A stretch of 42,646 nt of DNA, from positions 1 to 42,646 of the forward strand of contig NZ_JHXQ01000027.1 of assembly GCF_000621665.1 (NCBI RefSeq). The letters are read 5' to 3'. The position numbers were made by a program, and so were the translations under genes. This document shows, piece by piece, positions 40,144 to 42,646 of this stretch. This stretch comes from Allorhizobium undicola ORS 992 = ATCC 700741 (GTDB taxonomy: Bacteria > Pseudomonadota > Alphaproteobacteria > Rhizobiales > Rhizobiaceae). Positions within the stretch are counted from its first letter, which is position 1. Every line of letters begins with the position of its first letter. Under the pieces are notes generated by a model that worked only from the letters and a program-made list of their open reading frames with translations, had not been told where the DNA came from and made no database searches.

Positions 40144-41097
40144 ATGGGTAGGATCAACGAACTCCGACTTATCTCGCGTGTCGCACAGATGTATTACAGC
40201 GAGCACAGGCGACAAGCCGAAATTGCCGAACATTTGCACCTGTCGCAGGCAACGGTTTCCCGCATGTTGAAGCGCGCGGAAGCCGAGGGGATCGTGCGGA
40301 CCAGCATTATACCGCCCGCAGGTACCTTTAGCGAACTTGAGAACCGCCTGCGCGAGCGCTTCGATCTTCCGGAAGCCATCGTCGTGGACTGTAGCGAGGA
40401 TCGCGACGGCGCTATCATGGCAAGGATCGGCGAGGCAGCCGCCCACTTTCTGGAGGTCACGCTTTCCCAAAACGAGATCATTGGCGTATCCAGCTGGAGC
40501 GAGACCATTTTCAAGATGGTGGAGAATATCCATCCGCTGAAAGGCGCAAAGGCGAAATACATCGTACAAACCCTTGGAGGGATGGGCGATCCATCGGTAC
40601 AGACACACGCCACGCAGATCACCACACGGCTTGCGCGACTGACTGAGGCAGAACCGAAGCTACTTGCCGTACCCGGTGTCGCGACCTCCCGCGAAGCAAA
40701 GCTCCTGATGTTGTCCGATCCATTCGTACGGGAAACGATCGATCTTTTTGGCTCCATTACCCTCGCCGTCGTTGGCGTCGGCGCGGTCGAGCCGTCGGAA
40801 CTTCTTGCCCGCTCCGGCAACATATTTTCCGCAAAGGAGCTGGCCGATCTCGCACAGGCGGGCGCCGTTGGCGATATTTCACTGCGGTTCTTCGACGGGG
40901 ACGGGCGTCCGGTCAAAACGCCGCTCGATGACCGGGTTATCGGCCTGCCGCTCGAAAATCTTTCCAACGTGGACCGCGTCATCGCCCTGGCCGGTGGCGC
41001 CAAGAAGACGGAAGCCATTGCCGGCGCCCTCAGAACCGGGGTGATCGACGTTCTCGTCACCGACAAATTCACCGCCGAACGTCTGGTCGGCTCCTAA
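40144..41097 (+). CDS. SorC/DeoR-type sugar-binding transcriptional regulator (EryD-like)
   Basis: A 317-residue regulator. The N-terminal helix-turn-helix (about 8-52) reads RRQAEIAEHLHLSQATVSRM. The rest is the SorC sugar-phosphate-binding domain with LENRLRERFDLPEAIVVD, GVSSWSETIFKMV, GSITLAVVGVGAVEPSELL and the closing VIALAGGAKKTEAIAGALR. EryD of Brucella, which represses erythritol use, belongs here. It is preceded by AGGAGGA and lies between the kinase and an SDR gene, so it very probably controls this locus in response to a phosphorylated intermediate. Confidence 0.94.
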   Translation: MGRINELRLISRVAQMYYSEHRRQAEIAEHLHLSQATVSRMLKRAEAEGIVRTSIIPPAGTFSELENRLRERFDLPEAIVVDCSEDRDGAIMARIGEAAAHFLEVTLSQNEIIGVSSWSETIFKMVENIHPLKGAKAKYIVQTLGGMGDPSVQTHATQITTRLARLTEAEPKLLAVPGVATSREAKLLMLSDPFVRETIDLFGSITLAVVGVGAVEPSELLARSGNIFSAKELADLAQAGAVGDISLRFFDGDGRPVKTPLDDRVIGLPLENLSNVDRVIALAGGAKKTEAIAGALRTGVIDVLVTDKFTAERLVGS

Positions 41098-41126
41098 CAA
41101 ATTCCAGGGTTCCATCAGGAGGAAAT

Positions 41127-41912
41127 ATGAAGCGTTTCGAGGGACAGTCGGTATTCGTCAGCGGCGGCAATAAAGGCATTGGCTATGGCATTGCCCGCCG
41201 TTTTGCTGAAGAGGGCGCAAAAGTCGCTATCGCCGCAGTGGAAAAGAACACAGCAGACATCGCCGCCAGGCTGGCCGAGGAAACCGGCGCTGAAACATTC
41301 GGCGTTACGCTCGATATCCGTGACGCCGCAGCAGTCCGCGACGCCTACGAAGCTGCGGAAGCGGCAATCGGGGCACTCTCCGTTTCTGTTCAGAACGCTG
41401 GCGTCATTACCATCTCGAAGGTCGAGGATTTGACTGAAGACCAATGGAACCTTAACATGGAGGTTAACACGACGGGAGCATTCCTTTGCTGCCAGGAGGC
41501 CATCCGCCGCTTCCGTCAGAGCGGAACAAAGGGACGCCTCGTCAATACGGCGTCCGGCCAGGCACGTCAGGGCTTCATCTATACCCCTCATTACGCGGCC
41601 TCGAAATTCGGCGTGATCGGCCTGACCCAAAGCCTGGCCAAAGAGCTGGCGGCCGAGGGCATCACCGTCAACGCCATCTGCCCGGGCATCATCCACACCG
41701 AGATGTGGGACTATAATGACCGCGTCTGGGGTGAAATGCTGGGCGACTACAAACCCGGAGAATTGATGGCCGAGTGGGTGCAAAACATCCCCATGCGTCG
41801 CGCCGGAACACCTGCCGAAGTGGCCGCGCTGGTCACGTTTTTAGCATCCGAAGACGCCACCTACATCACCGGTCAGACGATAAATGTGGACGGCGGACTT
41901 ATTATGTCGTGA
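41127..41912 (+). CDS. SDR family oxidoreductase, second polyol/sugar dehydrogenase
   Basis: A 261-residue dehydrogenase with SGGNKGIG (12-19, the usual T replaced by S), NAG (90-92), S143, Y156 and K160 (HYAASKFG) and the closing INVDGG. The MW-containing ICPGIIHTEMWDY segment is typical of sorbitol- and galactitol-type dehydrogenases. CAGGAGGAAAT precedes the ATG. It follows the SorC gene by 30 bp and ends the unit. With the SDR at 31845 it gives the locus two oxidoreductases, perhaps for two steps or two epimers. Confidence 0.93.
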   Translation: MKRFEGQSVFVSGGNKGIGYGIARRFAEEGAKVAIAAVEKNTADIAARLAEETGAETFGVTLDIRDAAAVRDAYEAAEAAIGALSVSVQNAGVITISKVEDLTEDQWNLNMEVNTTGAFLCCQEAIRRFRQSGTKGRLVNTASGQARQGFIYTPHYAASKFGVIGLTQSLAKELAAEGITVNAICPGIIHTEMWDYNDRVWGEMLGDYKPGELMAEWVQNIPMRRAGTPAEVAALVTFLASEDATYITGQTINVDGGLIMS

Positions 41913-42219
41913 TCGACATGGCTCTCTGCTGTTTCTTGGACTGAGTATCCAGTACGAATGGAACGGCCCATGGCCGGCTCGAGGCAAAAGCTTCATCGAG
42001 ATCTCGATTGAGGTCGATTGCCAGCCGCCCCACGTCGCCAAGAATGACGGTTATGCCGGCATCAATTGCAAAGCTCAGCGCAACTTCCTTGATGCCGATA
42101 TCAAGTGCAAAATGGGTACCTGTCTCAAGTACCGCTTTAAGTTCTAAAATAGGGCAGTCTTCTGTTGCGTGCGGCGCAACTACAATGCAGGGCGCAAGGT
42201 TACTTTGTGTTGGGCGCAT
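41902..42219 (-). pseudogene. N-formylglutamate amidohydrolase-like gene, 5' fragment
   Basis: The minus strand encodes about 105 residues from ATG 42219, including ALDIGIKEVALSFAIDAGI and VGRLAIDLNRDLDEAF, which match the fold of N-formylglutamate amidohydrolases (about 260 residues when complete). The similarity ends near DTQSKKQQ, and the last codons run antisense into the SDR gene, so the 3' half is deleted. A TTG at 42243 would lengthen the start. From 42244 to 42306 nothing further is seen before the IS21-type end. Confidence 0.5.
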
Positions 42220-42306
42220 CGAATCTACATTGTCGCTTTTCAAGAGTCTTTCACACGGTTTAATTTTACCTCAAAAAGACTTTGCTGCGTGCGGTCAGCA
42301 ACGGCT

Positions 42307-42646
42307 TGTCAATCGGCGTCGTAACGGGACCCCTTATCGGCTCCCAAAAGGGACCCCTGCCTCTGGTTGCATCGGGTCAGCGCGCGTAGGCCCGGAGCTC
42401 TCCATTTAGCGCAGGGGCCTGCGGGCGCGGGTTGTTTGTCTTTTCGGCTTTAGCTTTGAGAGCGGTTTTTAAAGCGCCAGGATTCGTTCCCGGTTTCCAC
42501 GATCTCGCAATGGTGGGTGAGCCTGTCGAGCAGAGCGGCGGTCATTTTGGCATCGCCGAATACGGCTGGCCACTCGCCGAAGGCCAGGTTTGTCGTGACG
42601 ATGATCGATGTCCGCTCATAGAGCCTGCTGATGAGATGGAAGAGGA
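42307..42646 (-). mobile_element. IS21-family element, one end (continues past window)
   Basis: An istB 3' end lies at 42450-42646. Between it and TGTCAATCGGCG at 42307 are two copies of GGGACCCCT-type sequence (42326-42333, 42350-42357), as often seen in the multiple repeats near IS21 ends. I place the outer end at the TG of 42307; the exact border is inferred. Confidence 0.6.
42450..42646 (-). CDS. istB: IS21-family helper ATPase IstB, C-terminal part
   Basis: The minus strand is open from the window edge to a TAA at 42450-42452. The 64 residues include [19 protein letters not shown] and [20 protein letters not shown], which are the sensor-1 (TTN) and C-terminal signatures of IstB, the DnaA-like ATPase that assists the IS21 transposase. 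The N-terminal Walker motifs lie beyond the window. Confidence 0.9.
   Translation of the reverse strand, partial: LFHLISRLYERTSIIVTTNLAFGEWPAVFGDAKMTAALLDRLTHHCEIVETGNESWRFKNRSQS

Noticed and set aside
31845..41097. Classical Brucella erythritol (ery) operon or standard D-apiose operon
   Set aside because: The EryD-like regulator and FGGY kinase fit, but eryB- and eryC-type genes and the apiose isomerase are missing, while a split transketolase and two SDRs are present.
1..42646. Composite transposon formed by the flanking IS elements
   Set aside because: The left border is IS66 family and the right border IS21 family; elements of different families cannot move the block together.
1..42646. 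CRISPR array, tRNA or rRNA genes
   Set aside because: No regularly spaced short direct repeats and no clover-leaf or rRNA-like stretches were noticed; all repeats found are single palindromic units.

Overview
The window looks like accessory chromosomal or megaplasmid DNA of a GC-rich alphaproteobacterium of the Hyphomicrobiales, most likely Brucellaceae (Ochrobactrum/Brucella type). This is inferred from codon usage, from the short intergenic palindromic repeats (types that begin TGCATAATTCC or AGAGCATAATCC and an AGAGCGC...GCGCTCT module), and from an EryD-like SorC regulator. It cannot be proved without a database search.

Layout. 1-3.6 kb is a scrap yard of IS66-family DNA: the 3' end of one element, a small AT-rich gene of a DUF6984-like family, a string of hairpins, a tnpA remnant of a second element and one complete IS66-family element (1029-3505, tnpA-tnpB-tnpC) without a recognisable target duplication, followed by the cut-off end of a gene and its terminator. 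4.0-12.4 kb is a set of small redox and stress genes: TetR regulator and divergent SDR with a pair of visible operators, an AhpD-like protein, a four-gene run (TTC38-like TPR protein, FAD amine oxidase, zinc alcohol dehydrogenase, cupin), then an HxlR regulator with a near-perfect operator, a DoxX protein and a pirin.

12.4-31.8 kb is a large carboxylic-acid / acid-sugar catabolic region, almost all on the minus strand: enolase-superfamily dehydratase, DMSO-reductase-family molybdoenzyme, cupin, Sad-type aldehyde dehydrogenase, RraA-type aldolase, OtnC decarboxylase, OtnK kinase, a Tat-exported LigI-like amidohydrolase, an Asp/Glu racemase-family protein, a one-piece-permease ABC transporter, an isopropylmalate-dehydrogenase-family enzyme, a GntR regulator with two winged-helix domains and a divergent aconitase. 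The same 26-bp operator-like sequence stands in front of the transporter, the dehydrogenase and the aconitase, tying them into one probable regulon. The combination (periplasmic lactonase, uptake, aconitase-type isomerisation, beta-oxidation, phosphorylation and decarboxylation, plus an aldolase) does not match any pathway I can name and is the best candidate for something undescribed.

31.8-41.9 kb is a second, independent sugar or polyol locus: two divergent units, one with an RbsABC-type transporter and an SDR, the other with a split transketolase, an FGGY kinase, a SorC regulator and another SDR. The logical route is polyol or sugar uptake, oxidation to a ketose, phosphorylation, and two-carbon transfer. 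Shared TGAATAAA-type elements lie on both promoters and in front of the regulator.

41.9-42.6 kb holds the 5' remnant of an N-formylglutamate amidohydrolase-like gene and the end of an IS21-family element with a partial istB. No rRNA, tRNA or CRISPR array was seen.
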